A program made the translations under genes and the position numbers. Shown piece by piece: positions 23,828-33,202 of a stretch of 64,000 nt of DNA. Every line of letters begins with the position of its first letter. Within the stretch, counting starts at the first letter, position 1. Source of the stretch: Natronosporangium hydrolyticum (GTDB taxonomy: Bacteria; Actinomycetota; Actinomycetes; Mycobacteriales; Micromonosporaceae); contig NZ_CP070499.1 in assembly GCF_016925615.1 (NCBI RefSeq), forward strand, positions 5,635,855-5,699,854, in the 5' to 3' direction. The notes beneath the pieces were generated by a model. The model searched no databases. It was not told where the DNA came from and saw only the letters and a program-made list of their open reading frames with translations.

Positions 23828-25333
23828 CGACCCGCCGGGCGGGTCGTTGAAGACACCACCTTCCGGGTCCGGGCCGGCCGGGTCGTCGCGGTAGCTGCGG
23901 CGCACCACGTCGTCGCGCGGGTGCAGCGCGTCATGGATGATGTACACGCAGAGCAGCACCACCGTCCCCCAACGCAGGGTGGCGGCGAGGATGAACCACC
24001 CCTCCGGCATCACGAACTGGCCCTCTGGCCGCCCGGCGTCGCCCACCCCACGCAGCAGCTGCCCGTAGAAAGTGAAGAAGTACGCCACCTCCGCCGCCTG
24101 CCAGGCCAGGAACGCCCCCCACCGGGGCCGGGCCAGCACCACCAGGGGCAGCAGCCACAACACAAACTGCTGCGACCACACCTTGTTGAAGAGCAGGAAC
24201 GCCGCCACGGTCAGGAACGCCAGCGCCGCCACCCGAGGTGGCTGCGGTGCCTTCAAGGCCAACACCCCGACCCCGACGCAGGACAGCGCGAACAGGCCAT
24301 AGGTGAGCCAGTTCAGATGCGGGTCGACGTTGGCACCCAGCCACTGGAACGGGCCCGGGCCGGTGAGCAGCTGCCGGTCGAGATACTGGCCGACATACCA
24401 GAAGGTGCCCCAGTCGATCGCCCGGTCGGTGTTGAGCCGCAGAAACTGCAGCCAGTTGTCGATGCTGCCGTTGCGCAGATAGTCCCCCACCACCGCGGGC
24501 AGGTTCGCCGCCACCCAGGCGCCGACCGCCGCCGCCACCGCCAGCCACGCCGGGCGGTGCCGGCCGGTCCGCAACGCCAACACGATCAACGGCAGGAGCA
24601 GGAAACCGGGCCAGAGCTTCGCCGCGGTGCCGAGCCCCAGCAGCACCCCGGCGAGCACCGGCCGCCGCCGGGCCCAGGCGAGCAGCCCACCGACGGCGAG
24701 CACGATCGGCAACAGGTCCCAGTTGACGGTGGCGCTGAGCAGCAGCGCCGGCGACGCGGCGAAGAGCATCGCGTCCCACGGCCGGCGTCGCCGCAGCGAC
24801 AGCAGCAGGGCGACGCTCGCCACGCCGCAGATCCCGAGCAGCAGCGCGTTGCCGTCGTAGAACCAGGTGAACTCGTTGATCCCGAACGCTGCCCCGAGCT
24901 GATTGACCGGCCAGCCGACCAGGCTCATCAGATAGCCGGTGAGGACCGGGTACTCCAGCGGATAGTCGAGGTAGGGCAGTCCGCCCTGGCTCAGCCCGCC
25001 CTCGGCGCCGTAGAGCGCCATGATGTCGCTGTAGCAGAACTGGGACAGCTGGCCGGAGAGCACCCAGGTCTCGCCCTGCCGGCACGGCGACTTCTGCAAC
25101 CAGTGCGCCACCAGGGTGAGGCAGGTCAGGGCGAGCACGATCCGGCCGGCGCTCCAGAACCGGCCCGGCCGGCCGCCGGCCGGCTCCGGCACGGCATGAT
25201 CACCGAGCCGGCCGCCGATCAGCTCGGCGAGCCCGCCGACGAACCGGTCGCTGCGGCTGGGGGCATCCACCGCGGGACGCCGCCGGCCGGCGTGCGCGGA
25301 GGTTGACGGGGGTTGATCGGGGCCGGTCACCAC
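23681..25333 (-). CDS. Polytopic membrane protein, GT87 mannosyltransferase-like (DUF2029)
   Basis: The 550-residue product has about ten to twelve membrane helices. After TM1 comes a loop SDIMALYGAEGGLSQGGLPYLDYPLEYPVLTG; the YPLEYP/PVL pattern is typical of GT-C enzymes of the GT87 (DUF2029) family, which use polyprenyl-phosphate mannose. LLGLGTAAKLWPGFLLLPL is the other family hallmark. The last 49 residues lie antisense to the neighbouring gene and read as low-complexity Gln/His/Asp-rich sequence (VEQHHP, RQDDHRRDAE), so the original stop was probably near 23830 and has been lost. The start is GTG 25333; GTG at 25330 is equally possible. It may glycosylate lipids or polysaccharides. Confidence 0.8.
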   Translation of the reverse strand: MVTGPDQPPSTSAHAGRRRPAVDAPSRSDRFVGGLAELIGGRLGDHAVPEPAGGRPGRFWSAGRIVLALTCLTLVAHWLQKSPCRQGETWVLSGQLSQFCYSDIMALYGAEGGLSQGGLPYLDYPLEYPVLTGYLMSLVGWPVNQLGAAFGINEFTWFYDGNALLLGICGVASVALLLSLRRRRPWDAMLFAASPALLLSATVNWDLLPIVLAVGGLLAWARRRPVLAGVLLGLGTAAKLWPGFLLLPLIVLALRTGRHRPAWLAVAAAVGAWVAANLPAVVGDYLRNGSIDNWLQFLRLNTDRAIDWGTFWYVGQYLDRQLLTGPGPFQWLGANVDPHLNWLTYGLFALSCVGVGVLALKAPQPPRVAALAFLTVAAFLLFNKVWSQQFVLWLLPLVVLARPRWGAFLAWQAAEVAYFFTFYGQLLRGVGDAGRPEGQFVMPEGWFILAATLRWGTVVLLCVYIIHDALHPRDDVVRRSYRDDPAGPDPEGGVFNDPPGGSSRTVQVEQHHPVDIFSRDPQLLPGLQQDVLPRGVHDPVRQDDHRRDAE

Positions 25334-25365
25334 GCGCTGACGCTATCAGGGTTACCGGGGTGCCC

Positions 25366-25426
25366 GCCGATCATGAGCGTGTTGACAGAAACGCGCGGTG
25401 TGTCTGCTTACACGCTCATGATCGGC
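25366..25426. repeat. Palindromic intergenic element, copy 2
   Basis: Perfect 16-bp arms, GCCGATCATGAGCGTG at 25366-25381 and its complement at 25411-25426, flank a 29-nt loop. The left 28 nt match copy 1 at 10185-10251 with one difference. The right arm supplies the last three codons and stop of the methyltransferase gene on the minus strand, which shows the element can form gene ends. Confidence 0.88.
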
Positions 25427-26138
25427 GCTCAGGTACCCGGCCCACCGCGAAGACCGACTGGCCGAACGGTGGCCGCAGGAACCGCTCCAGCCACGAGACC
25501 GACCTGATCACCGTGGCGTCGTAGCAGCGCAGCGCCAGCGTGTCCCGCGGCACCATCCGCAGGCAGCGCATCAGCAGGAACCAGGAGATCAGGCCGACCG
25601 AGTTGACGTAGTGCAGCCGCTCCACCCGCAGCCCGGCCGCGGTCATGGTGGCGGCGAGGCTGCGCTTGGTGTACCGCCGGTAGTGGCCGATCATCCGGTC
25701 GAAGCGGCTCATCGCCCCGTTGAACGCGGGAACGTAGACCACCACCGCACCCCCTGGCTGGACCAGCCCGGCGAGGCTGCGCAGCGCGGCGCTGTCGTCC
25801 TCGATGTGCTCCAGCACGTTGAACATCGCCGCGCCGCTGTAACCGCCGGTCTGGTCGGTGGGCAACCCCAGCCGCCGGGCGTTGATCACCGGGTGGTCGG
25901 CGAACCGGTCGGCGAGCACCGCGAACCGTTGCGGGTCGTACTCGGTGGCGGTGTAACTCTCCCGCCCGACCGCCAACTCAGCGGCGTAGTCACCGATCCC
26001 GCTGCCGATCTCGATCGGGGAATCCCCGAGGTACGGCGCGGCCAGCCGCACCAGCCACCGCCGGTAGTGCCGGGCGCCCCGGAGATCTTCCAGCACCTCC
26101 GACTGCAGCTCGGTCTCGCTCTGCTCGCTCACCACCAC
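25416..26138 (-). CDS. SAM-dependent methyltransferase (class I)
   Basis: The 240-residue product has motif I IEIGSGIGDYAAEL, TEYDP as the acidic ribose-binding motif, then FNVLEHIEDDSAALRSLAGLVQPGG, the motif II-III region of UbiE/ubiquinone-type enzymes. The later part (FNGAMSRFDRMIGHYRRYTKRSL) is common in methyltransferases that sit among glycosyltransferase genes. Methyl acceptor unknown. Three consecutive GTG codons (26138, 26135, 26132) could start it; GAGGGG precedes them. The gene ends inside the palindromic element. Confidence 0.85.
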   Translation of the reverse strand: MVVSEQSETELQSEVLEDLRGARHYRRWLVRLAAPYLGDSPIEIGSGIGDYAAELAVGRESYTATEYDPQRFAVLADRFADHPVINARRLGLPTDQTGGYSGAAMFNVLEHIEDDSAALRSLAGLVQPGGAVVVYVPAFNGAMSRFDRMIGHYRRYTKRSLAATMTAAGLRVERLHYVNSVGLISWFLLMRCLRMVPRDTLALRCYDATVIRSVSWLERFLRPPFGQSVFAVGRVPERRS

Positions 26139-26185
26139 ACGCCCCTCGTCCAGCTCAACCGGCGGCCGAGACTACCAGCAGGCGG

Positions 26186-26710
26186 CTAGGAGGGGGCGGG
26201 AGACGGCTCCGGCCGGCGTTGCGTGGACGGACACGGGTCCACCGCCGCCACCGTCCACTCAGCGGCGGCGTCAACTGCGGCGGCTGGCGAGAAGACCAGC
26301 TCGTAGCAGGCGTCCACCACCGCGCTGTGGTTCAGCAAGCTGTTGTACCTCGCTTGGGAATCGACGACCAGGACCAGCGTGGCGTCCCCCGGTGGGTCAC
26401 GGATGATCTGCCGCACCGTGGTGTCTCGCTCGGTGGCAAGCTGGTCGATGCGAAGGTCGGGAAGGTCTTCACCACCCTCCGCCGCGACCGCCGCAGCGAA
26501 GTCTTCTACCTGCTCGGCGACGGCCTGCTCCGCCTGCCCTCTGCGCTCGTCCACCGGAGCCACCGCCTGCTGCGCCTGGTGTCGCAGGTAGAGGACCGGC
26601 GCGGCCAGGCACCCCAGGGCCAGCAGGGACATCGTCACGACCACGGCCCCGGTCGGGACATACCCACGACGGGAGAACCATCTGGGGCGTCCGTCGCTCA
26701 CACCCGTCAT
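26186..26710 (-). CDS. Single-pass membrane protein of unknown function
   Basis: The 174-residue product has a short cytosolic N-terminus, one membrane helix (GAVVVTMSLLALGCLAAPVLYL) and an external domain: a Glu/Ala-rich coiled-coil-like stretch (DERRGQAEQAVAEQVEDFAAAVAAEG), then a small strand-rich domain with two Cys (DACYELVF and DPCPS). The C-terminus is Pro/Ser-rich. A GTG three codons in is an alternative start. It lies 47 nt upstream of the methyltransferase gene, probably in the same transcript. Family not recognised. Confidence 0.65.
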   Translation of the reverse strand: MTGVSDGRPRWFSRRGYVPTGAVVVTMSLLALGCLAAPVLYLRHQAQQAVAPVDERRGQAEQAVAEQVEDFAAAVAAEGGEDLPDLRIDQLATERDTTVRQIIRDPPGDATLVLVVDSQARYNSLLNHSAVVDACYELVFSPAAAVDAAAEWTVAAVDPCPSTQRRPEPSPAPS

Positions 26711-26821
26711 CCGTCAGATGGTATTCACCTGATGCGATCGACGCTACGTACCGGCAGGCTCACGTGCACCGAAGCCGGGGCGACCTGGGAGCACTCTCTC
26801 CCCCCAGATCGCCCGACTCGG

Positions 26822-29818
26822 TCAACCCTGATCTTGCCGTTCGCCGTCGTCTCCTTCGTCACCAGGGAAGCCGGGTGGCGGTGGCTGTGGCACACCTATG
26901 TTGCCACCACCGCCGTTTTCGTCGCCGTTGTCGTCACCGTTGCCGGGGTCGCCGTTGTCGTCGCCGCGGTCCTCGTCGTCATCGGGCTCCGGGCAGCTGA
27001 CGTGGGGCAAGCGGCACCGCGGGTCGCCCGGCTCCCGGGTCTCCTGCTGCGGCTGCTCACCGTTGGCGAACTGGTGGTTCGGGTCGCCGACCGGCAAGGG
27101 TTGGGGGAACTCCGCGTTCTGGAGCTCCTTCGCGGCGTGGGCAGCGTCCATGAACTGCTTCCAGATCTGCGATGGCAGGCCGGAGCTGCCGATGTTGTTG
27201 CCGAACTGGTCCAGAATCGGATCGCCCTTGGCGTCACCGACCCAGACCGCGGCGGCGATCTGCGGGGTGTAGCCGACCATCCAGGCGTCGGCGTTGCCAC
27301 CGTTGTCGTGCTCCCAGGTGCCGGTCTTGGCAGCCGCGATCCGGCCATTGTCGAGCGGCACCCCGGTCGAACCGGGCACCTCGGTGAGCACGCCGGTCAC
27401 CGCGTCCGCGTGTGCCGGCTCAATCCGTTGCTGGCCATTGATCCGAGCGGACTCAACTGTCTGCCACTCGCCGTCGATCCGCTGCTCGACCTTAGCCACG
27501 AAGTGCGGCTCGTTGTAGATGCCGCTGTTGGCCAGAGTCGCGACGCCGCTAGCGTGATCCAGGACGGTGACCGGGTACATGCCGAAAGAGACGTGGTAGT
27601 CGAAGGGTTCGCGGCCCAGGCTGCTCAGGTCCTCGATCTCGGTGAGGTCCCGGGGGTCCGCCCGGAAGGCATCGCCGTCATTGGACGTGCCCGTGATCAG
27701 CTGGATGCCGGAGTCGCGGGCAGCCTCCAGGATGCGAGCCGGGCCTTCGCCATTCGGGACAGCCTCCGCGAAGTGGAAGAAGGGCACGTTGAAGGACTCG
27801 ACCGTGGACCACGCCAAGGTGCAGTAGTCCGGGGCGATGCCGTCGCAGCCAGTCTCCCGGGCGTCCCGACCGGCGTTCTCGATCGGCCGGCCAAAGCCGG
27901 GATCGTACTCCGAGGTCCGCCAGTGCGAATCCACCGAGACGCCCTCGCGAATCGCCGCCAGCAGGGTGTAGATCTTGAATGTGGAGCCGGGGGGCCGGCC
28001 GCCCTCCCAGCGCTGCTCGGCCTCGTTCCAGTTCTTGCCGGCCATGTCGAACGCGGTGCCGTCCTCGCCGCCGTAGTAGGCGAGCACCGCCCCGTCTTCC
28101 GGGTTGACCGCGACCATCGCGGCGTCGACGTTCTCCGGCAGGTCCTCCCAGTGGGCGGCGTCGTTCTGCCGGCGGACCGCGTCGAGCGCGGCCTCCTGGA
28201 CGGCCGGGTCGATGGTGGTGGTGATCCGGTAGCCGCCGGTGGTGAGGTCTTCGATCCCCATCGCCTCGAGCTCACGCCGGACCTGCCGGACGATGTTGCC
28301 CTGCGGGCCCTCGTGCCAGTCGGAGATGCTGTCCGGGTTGATCGCCTCCGGCAGCTCGGTGAACTCGGCCCGCTCCTCCGGGGTGAGCACGCCGGTCGCC
28401 ACCATCTGACCCATGACGTAATTCCACCGGTCGATGGCGATCTGCTGGTCGTCCGGGCTGTGCCGGGGGTCGTACGGGGAGAGGCCGCTCTGGTCGTCCG
28501 GCAGCCTGATCACACCGGCGAGCACCGCCGCCTCGCTGGCGTCCAGCTCCTGCGCTTCCTTACCGAAGTAGGACTGGGCGGCGGCCTGGATGCCGTAGGC
28601 GCCGCGCCCGAAGTAGATGGTGTTGAGGTAGAAGTCGAGGATCTCCAGCTTGGAGTAGTCCTGGTTCATCTTGTAGGCCATGGCGGCCTCTTCCATCTTC
28701 CGGCTGTAGCTGGCGTCGCTGCGGATGTCCGCGGCCACGCCGACGTACTGCTGGTCGATGGTGGAGGCGCCCTGCCGGGGACCGCCACGCATGTTGTTCA
28801 CGGCGGCCCGCATGATCCCCATGAAGTCGACGCCGCTGTGGTCGAAGAAGTCGTTGTCCTCGGCGGCGACCACCGCGTCCCGGACGATCTGCAGCTCCGG
28901 CACCTTGGTGTCGATGATCTCGCGGTTGACCTCTTGCATGACGGCCATCTCGCTGTTGTCGGCGTAGAAGATCGTGCTGGCCTCTTCGAGGTCGAAATCC
29001 TCGGGGGGCGGGACCGACTCGACGTAGTAGCTGAGCGCCACCATCCCGCCGCCGGAGATGATCACCAGCACCGCGAGCGCGGTCAGCGCGGAGTTGCGCA
29101 GCCAGTGCCGCTTTTTCTTCTTCCGTGGCGGCTTCGGCTCGCCGTCACCGGCGCCGGCGCCGGGCTTGCTTGGGCCACCTCCCGCCGGGCCGCTCGGGCG
29201 GACGCTCGCGCGGCCGGCGGGACTACCCGGCGCGGCCGGGCCGGCGCCGGGGGAGACCGGAACGGTGGCGCGACCCGCCACCGCCCGACCGGCGGCGGGC
29301 GCGGTGGGCGCGGCCGCCGCACCGGCGGCGGCGCCGCCGGACCAGTCATACCGGGGGCGGTGCGGATCGTCGTGGTCGATGTCGGGCGCGGCCGGCTGCG
29401 TCGGCACTGGCACGCTGGCGCGGCCGGCCGAGCCGGCGCTGACCGGCGCCGCCGCCCGGGCGACCGAGGCGCGGCCAGCCGGCTGGCCGGAGACGACCCG
29501 GCCGCTGCCGGTCGGTTCGTAGTCGTCGTGCCGCTGACCGCCTCGCGAGTAGCCACCGGACGGGTAGGGGTCGCGGGCGTACTCGTCGCGCGACGCCGCG
29601 CCCTGGGGGCGGCCGCCCCGCCCCTGGTGGGCCTCCGGCTGATACGAATCGCGAGCGTACGGGTCTCGTGAATAGGAGTCGGCCGGGTACGGGTCGGCGC
29701 CGTAGGAATCGGCGGTGTATGCGTCCTGATACTGCCCGTACTCGTCGTACGCGTCGTCATAAGCCGCACCGGAGCCACCGGTGCGGCGATACGACTGGGG
29801 GTGGTCGTACGAACTCAT
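26822..29818 (-). CDS. Class A penicillin-binding protein (transglycosylase/transpeptidase)
   Basis: This bifunctional peptidoglycan synthase has about 998 residues. A long disordered cytosolic N-terminus (about 1-240, with repeated DPYARDSY-like units and RASV motifs) precedes one membrane helix (LTALAVLVIISGGGMVALSYYV). The GT51 domain contains AAEDNDFFDHSGVD with the catalytic Glu and RQGASTIDQQYV. The transpeptidase domain has SxxK in PPGSTFKIYT, SxN in SFNVPFFH and KTG in AKTGTWEHD. The tail is Asp/Gly/Asn/Pro-rich. It corresponds in position to ponA of related genomes. ATG 29818 is used; GTG 29821 is adjacent. Confidence 0.93.
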   Translation of the reverse strand: MSSYDHPQSYRRTGGSGAAYDDAYDEYGQYQDAYTADSYGADPYPADSYSRDPYARDSYQPEAHQGRGGRPQGAASRDEYARDPYPSGGYSRGGQRHDDYEPTGSGRVVSGQPAGRASVARAAAPVSAGSAGRASVPVPTQPAAPDIDHDDPHRPRYDWSGGAAAGAAAAPTAPAAGRAVAGRATVPVSPGAGPAAPGSPAGRASVRPSGPAGGGPSKPGAGAGDGEPKPPRKKKKRHWLRNSALTALAVLVIISGGGMVALSYYVESVPPPEDFDLEEASTIFYADNSEMAVMQEVNREIIDTKVPELQIVRDAVVAAEDNDFFDHSGVDFMGIMRAAVNNMRGGPRQGASTIDQQYVGVAADIRSDASYSRKMEEAAMAYKMNQDYSKLEILDFYLNTIYFGRGAYGIQAAAQSYFGKEAQELDASEAAVLAGVIRLPDDQSGLSPYDPRHSPDDQQIAIDRWNYVMGQMVATGVLTPEERAEFTELPEAINPDSISDWHEGPQGNIVRQVRRELEAMGIEDLTTGGYRITTTIDPAVQEAALDAVRRQNDAAHWEDLPENVDAAMVAVNPEDGAVLAYYGGEDGTAFDMAGKNWNEAEQRWEGGRPPGSTFKIYTLLAAIREGVSVDSHWRTSEYDPGFGRPIENAGRDARETGCDGIAPDYCTLAWSTVESFNVPFFHFAEAVPNGEGPARILEAARDSGIQLITGTSNDGDAFRADPRDLTEIEDLSSLGREPFDYHVSFGMYPVTVLDHASGVATLANSGIYNEPHFVAKVEQRIDGEWQTVESARINGQQRIEPAHADAVTGVLTEVPGSTGVPLDNGRIAAAKTGTWEHDNGGNADAWMVGYTPQIAAAVWVGDAKGDPILDQFGNNIGSSGLPSQIWKQFMDAAHAAKELQNAEFPQPLPVGDPNHQFANGEQPQQETREPGDPRCRLPHVSCPEPDDDEDRGDDNGDPGNGDDNGDENGGGGNIGVPQPPPPGFPGDEGDDGERQDQG

Positions 29819-29894
29819 CACTTACACCATGCCCTCGCTCCGACGGATTTACGACCCACCAGTGGACAGACGTGACCTACGCCACCCCAGCATC

Positions 29895-30323
29895 TCATGC
29901 CCGCGCACTCCGTCTCGGTCGCGTGGACACCGCCTGTCCCGCTGGTTCGGTCACCGGTTGCACCGCACTACCCAGCACAAACTGTTCGACGAGTAGATTC
30001 CAGTCACAGCCCCGACACACCTCCACCACGTACACCTGGAACTCGCGCAGCCGCGCCGCCAGCGCCGGTAGATCCGCCCGGGGACGGGCCTGGCCGGCCG
30101 CGTGACGCAGCTCATCTCCATATACGTAATGGACGAGCGTGAGGTTCTCCCGGCGGCAGATCGGGCATCGCGCGTCGATCGGGTCGCCGTGGTATTTCGC
30201 GGCGTTCTTGAGGTACGGCGAGGCGTCACACACCTCGTAGGTCGAGACCAGGCCGGCGTAGACATCACGCAGCAGCGCTCGCCGGCGAAGCGAGTAATCG
30301 ACCAGCTGCCGCTGCGTACGCAT
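29895..30323 (-). CDS. DUF5318 family zinc-motif protein
   Basis: The 142-residue product begins MRTQRQLVDYSLRRR and carries CDASPYL, a CPICRRENL motif and CRGCDWN: two CxxC pairs that could form one zinc site. HYVYGDELRHAAGQA lies between them. The family is conserved in actinobacteria beside the class A PBP gene, but its role is not known. The ATG at 30323 fits the conserved N-terminus, although no clear ribosome-binding site is seen. The start lies 59 nt from the padR operator on the opposite strand. Confidence 0.8.
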   Translation of the reverse strand: MRTQRQLVDYSLRRRALLRDVYAGLVSTYEVCDASPYLKNAAKYHGDPIDARCPICRRENLTLVHYVYGDELRHAAGQARPRADLPALAARLREFQVYVVEVCRGCDWNLLVEQFVLGSAVQPVTEPAGQAVSTRPRRSARA

Positions 30324-30381
30324 GCGCAGAAGCGTACGCAGCACGGGGCTCCCACGCCAGCACGCTTGCCATCGCCACGCC

Positions 30382-30410
30382 AGCCGATGTATCGTTTCGA
30401 TACATCGGCT
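30382..30410. promoter_or_regulatory. Probable PadR operator
   Basis: Perfect 13-bp arms AGCCGATGTATCG (30382-30394) and complement (30398-30410) flank TTT. The core ATGTATCG...CGATACAT is the type of palindrome that PadR regulators bind. It lies 64 nt upstream of the padR start and near the DUF5318 start, so it could control both. A degraded second copy (TCGCTACATCGGTTCGGTAGATCGAGCGA) follows directly. Confidence 0.7.
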
Positions 30411-30473
30411 CGACACGTCGGGTCGCTACATCGGTTCGGTAGATCGAGCGACACCCCGGAAGGAGGTTACGGC

Positions 30474-31112
30474 ATGGCGACGCTGGAGTTTGCCGTCCTC
30501 GGCCTCCTCCATGAGGGCCCCATGCACGGCTACGAGCTGCGCAAGCAGCTGGCCACCAAGCTCGGGGCGATCCGGGCCGCGATCAGCTACGGCACTCTTT
30601 ACCCCACGCTGCGCCGGATGAAAACCACCGGGCTGATCGCTGAATCGGGGGAGACCCCGGCCACCGACGACGCCGTGCCGCCGCTAACCAGCCGCCGGGG
30701 TCGCATCGTCTACAAGATCACCGCGGAGGGCAAAGAGCGTTTCGACGATCTGCTCGCCCAAGCCGGCCCCGAGACCTGGGACGACGCCGGCTTCGGGGTG
30801 CACTTCGCCTTCTTCGCCCGGACCGACCGGGCCACTCGGTTGCGGATCCTCGAAGGCCGCCGCCGCAAGATCGAAGAGCGTCGGGAAGGACTGCGCGACG
30901 TGCTCGGCCGCGCCGCCGAGCGGCTCGACGCGTACACCCTTGAGTTGCAGCGCCACGGCCTGGAGGCATGTGAGCGCGAGGTCCGTTGGCTGGAGGAGCT
31001 GATCGCCAATGAGCGCTCCGGCCGGCCACCCCAGGCGCACCGGGACGAACCCAGCCCCGGCACGTCGGGAGCTCCACAAGCCAACCCGCCACAGGATTTC
31101 CTGGGGCACTGA
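30474..31112 (+). CDS. PadR-family transcriptional regulator
   Basis: The ATG at 30474 follows AAGGAGG. The 212-residue protein has the PadR winged helix (MATLEFAVLGLLHEGPMHGYELRK, here in outline: LEFAVLGLL, HGYELRKQL, YGTLYPTLRRM), a wing with RGRIVYKITAEGKERFDDLL, and a long C-terminal helical part typical of dimeric subfamily-1 members. It probably represses its own promoter and the downstream ino1, only 24 nt away; the same padR-ino1 pair is found in mycobacteria. The last 30 residues are Pro-rich. Confidence 0.9.
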   Translation: MATLEFAVLGLLHEGPMHGYELRKQLATKLGAIRAAISYGTLYPTLRRMKTTGLIAESGETPATDDAVPPLTSRRGRIVYKITAEGKERFDDLLAQAGPETWDDAGFGVHFAFFARTDRATRLRILEGRRRKIEERREGLRDVLGRAAERLDAYTLELQRHGLEACEREVRWLEELIANERSGRPPQAHRDEPSPGTSGAPQANPPQDFLGH

Positions 31113-31136
31113 CCAACCAGAAAGGGAGGACCCGCA

Positions 31137-32207
31137 ATGGGCCCGATCCGCGTCGCCATCGTTGGCGTTGGCAACTGCGCCTCGTCCCTGGTGCAGGGCG
31201 TCCACTATTACCGCAACGCTAACCCCACCGACCGCGTACCTGGGCTGATGCACGTCCAGTTCGGCGACTACCACGTCTCGGACATCGAGTTCGTCGCCGC
31301 GTTCGACGTCGACGCCAAGAAGGTTGGCCGGGACCTCGCGGAGGCGATCGTCGCCAGCGAGAACAACACCATCAAGTTCGCTGACGTCCCGCCCACCGGC
31401 GTCAGCGTGGTGCGTGGGCCGACCATGGACGGGCTGGGGCAGTACTACCAGGAGGTCATCGACGAGGCGGACGACGCCCCGGTCGATGTCGCCGAGGTGC
31501 TACGCGCCGCCCAGGCCGACGTGGTGGTCTGCTACCTGCCGGTCGGCTCGGAGGACGCCGCCAAGTTCTACGCCCAGGCGGCGATCGACGCCGGCTGCGC
31601 CTTCGTCAACGCGCTGCCGGTCTTCATCGCCTCCGACCCGGCGTGGGCGGCGAAGTTCGAGGCCGCCGGGCTGCCGATCGTCGGCGACGACATCAAGTCC
31701 CAGGTCGGCGCGACCATCGTGCACCGGCAGCTGGCGAAGCTGTTCGAGGACCGCGGCGTCGAGCTGCTGCGCACCTATCAGCTGAACTTCGGCGGCAACA
31801 TGGACTTCATGAACATGCTGGAGCGCACTCGACTGGTCTCCAAGAAGGTCTCCAAGACCCAGTCGGTGACCTCGCAGGTGCCGCACGAGATGAACGCCCA
31901 CGATGTGCACATCGGGCCGGCCGACCACGTGCCGTGGTTGGACGACCGGAAGTGGGCCTACATCCGGCTGGAGGGGCGCACCTTCGGCGATGTCCCGCTC
32001 AACGCCGAGCTGAAGCTTGAGGTCTGGGACTCCCCGAACTCCGCCGGCGTGATCATCGACGCGCTGCGGGCGGCCCGGATCGCGAAGGACCGCGGGCTCG
32101 GCGGACCGGTGCTCTCGGCCTCCGCCTACTTCATGAAGTCCCCCCCGAAGCAGTTCTTCGACTATGAGGCGCACGCCGCAGTCGAGGCGTTCATCCGCGG
32201 AGAGTGA
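31137..32207 (+). CDS. ino1: Inositol-3-phosphate synthase
   Basis: The 356-residue enzyme converts glucose-6-phosphate to inositol-3-phosphate, the first step to phosphatidylinositol, PI mannosides and mycothiol. It has the NAD-binding [36 protein letters not shown] and [13 protein letters not shown], and KSVS/KTQSV-type lysines in order. The length is that of actinobacterial Ino1, shorter than the eukaryotic form. GGGAGG precedes ATG 31137. Confidence 0.96.
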   Translation: MGPIRVAIVGVGNCASSLVQGVHYYRNANPTDRVPGLMHVQFGDYHVSDIEFVAAFDVDAKKVGRDLAEAIVASENNTIKFADVPPTGVSVVRGPTMDGLGQYYQEVIDEADDAPVDVAEVLRAAQADVVVCYLPVGSEDAAKFYAQAAIDAGCAFVNALPVFIASDPAWAAKFEAAGLPIVGDDIKSQVGATIVHRQLAKLFEDRGVELLRTYQLNFGGNMDFMNMLERTRLVSKKVSKTQSVTSQVPHEMNAHDVHIGPADHVPWLDDRKWAYIRLEGRTFGDVPLNAELKLEVWDSPNSAGVIIDALRAARIAKDRGLGGPVLSASAYFMKSPPKQFFDYEAHAAVEAFIRGE

Positions 32208-32215
32208 CTGGGGTA

Positions 32216-32303
32216 TCAGCGGCTTGTGATCAAAGAGGGCACGCCGAGGGAAGTGATGGCCGTCACGGTAACTGCGGCCGCTCGCATGATCACAAGCCGC
32301 TGA
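32216..32303. repeat. 17-bp inverted repeat after ino1
   Basis: TCAGCGGCTTGTGATCA at 32216-32232 has its exact complement at 32287-32303, with 54 nt between. The interior has G/C-rich short stems. It starts 9 nt beyond the ino1 stop and may act as a terminator. It also resembles, in layout only, the other long palindromes in this window. Confidence 0.75.
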
Positions 32304-32411
32304 CCGGGGACGGTTCATCACAACGGATGATGCCAGGGTCGGCCATCACGCCGAGTGAGGGAATCGACGCGAGGGCTGGACTCCGTCGCCGCGCAGACTC
32401 ATAGTGAGGGC

Positions 32412-33104
32412 ATGGGCAAGACATACGTCCTTGACCGGGTGGCCGCCGACCTGGCCCGTGGCTCCACCCACCCCGCTATCCAGCGGCTAAGCAGTCTCGT
32501 GGCAGCGTACCCGAACGATTTGGACCTTCGGCGCCGGCTCGCCGCGGTCCACCGCCGGGTGGGCAACCGGATCCAGGCCGGGCGATGGGACTACCTCACC
32601 ATCGGTGCCGACTCCCGCGACACCCACGCCTTCGAGCGGGCGTTCCCCTCGGCGGCGGTGCGGTTGCGGCAGGTGCGCTGGCCCTACCGGGCCAGTGAAG
32701 CAGCCACGGCGTACGCGCGGCGCCGGCTCACCAAACTGATCGCCGCGGCAGAGGCTGAGCGACCGGGTCGACCAGTCGTGGCCGGACGCGCCGGCCAACT
32801 GGTAGCGACGGCGCCACCCGACTCGTCGACGGCGAACGCGACAGCGAAACCGACAGCGAGCGCAACGGCGACGGCGACGGTCGAGCGGCCGGACCCACCC
32901 GCGACGGCAAAGCGGCCGGACCGACCGGTGGCCGGGGCGGAGTCCGCGCCGGCGCCGGGGCTCGCGGATCGTTGGCGTCGACTGGCCGCCCGCTGGTCGC
33001 CGCTGCCTCGTCGGCATCGCCGGGCACTGACCGCCGCGTCGGTGGCGGGTACCCCGTTCGCCGTACTCGGGTTGGCCACTGTCGTGGAGTGGTTGATCGG
33101 CTGA
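32412..33104 (+). CDS. DUF6584 family protein, longer paralogue
   Basis: The 230-residue product begins GKTYVLDRVAADLARGSTHPAIQRLSSLVAAYPNDLDLRRRL (in outline: VLDRVAADLARG, AIQRLSSLV, DLDLRRRLAAVH), a TPR-like pair of helices, then GNRIQAGRWDYLT, the hallmark of DUF6584. A Thr/Ala-rich disordered region (about 135-190) and a possible C-terminal membrane helix (FAVLGLATVVEWLIG) follow. The gene at 33203 is a tandem paralogue. Function unknown. Confidence 0.75.
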   Translation: MGKTYVLDRVAADLARGSTHPAIQRLSSLVAAYPNDLDLRRRLAAVHRRVGNRIQAGRWDYLTIGADSRDTHAFERAFPSAAVRLRQVRWPYRASEAATAYARRRLTKLIAAAEAERPGRPVVAGRAGQLVATAPPDSSTANATAKPTASATATATVERPDPPATAKRPDRPVAGAESAPAPGLADRWRRLAARWSPLPRRHRRALTAASVAGTPFAVLGLATVVEWLIG

Positions 33105-33202
33105 CGTAGCGCAACCCTCCGATAGGGAGCGTTACCGTTTTGTTATCTGGTTGCCGGTAGTACGGGTGGCGATGGACACCCATTCTCACCGATGATCGGA
33201 GC

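Noticed and set aside
26219..29671. A 1150-codon plus-strand frame opposite the PBP gene
   Set aside because: It is a mirror of the PBP gene's codon pattern and shows no recognisable domain.
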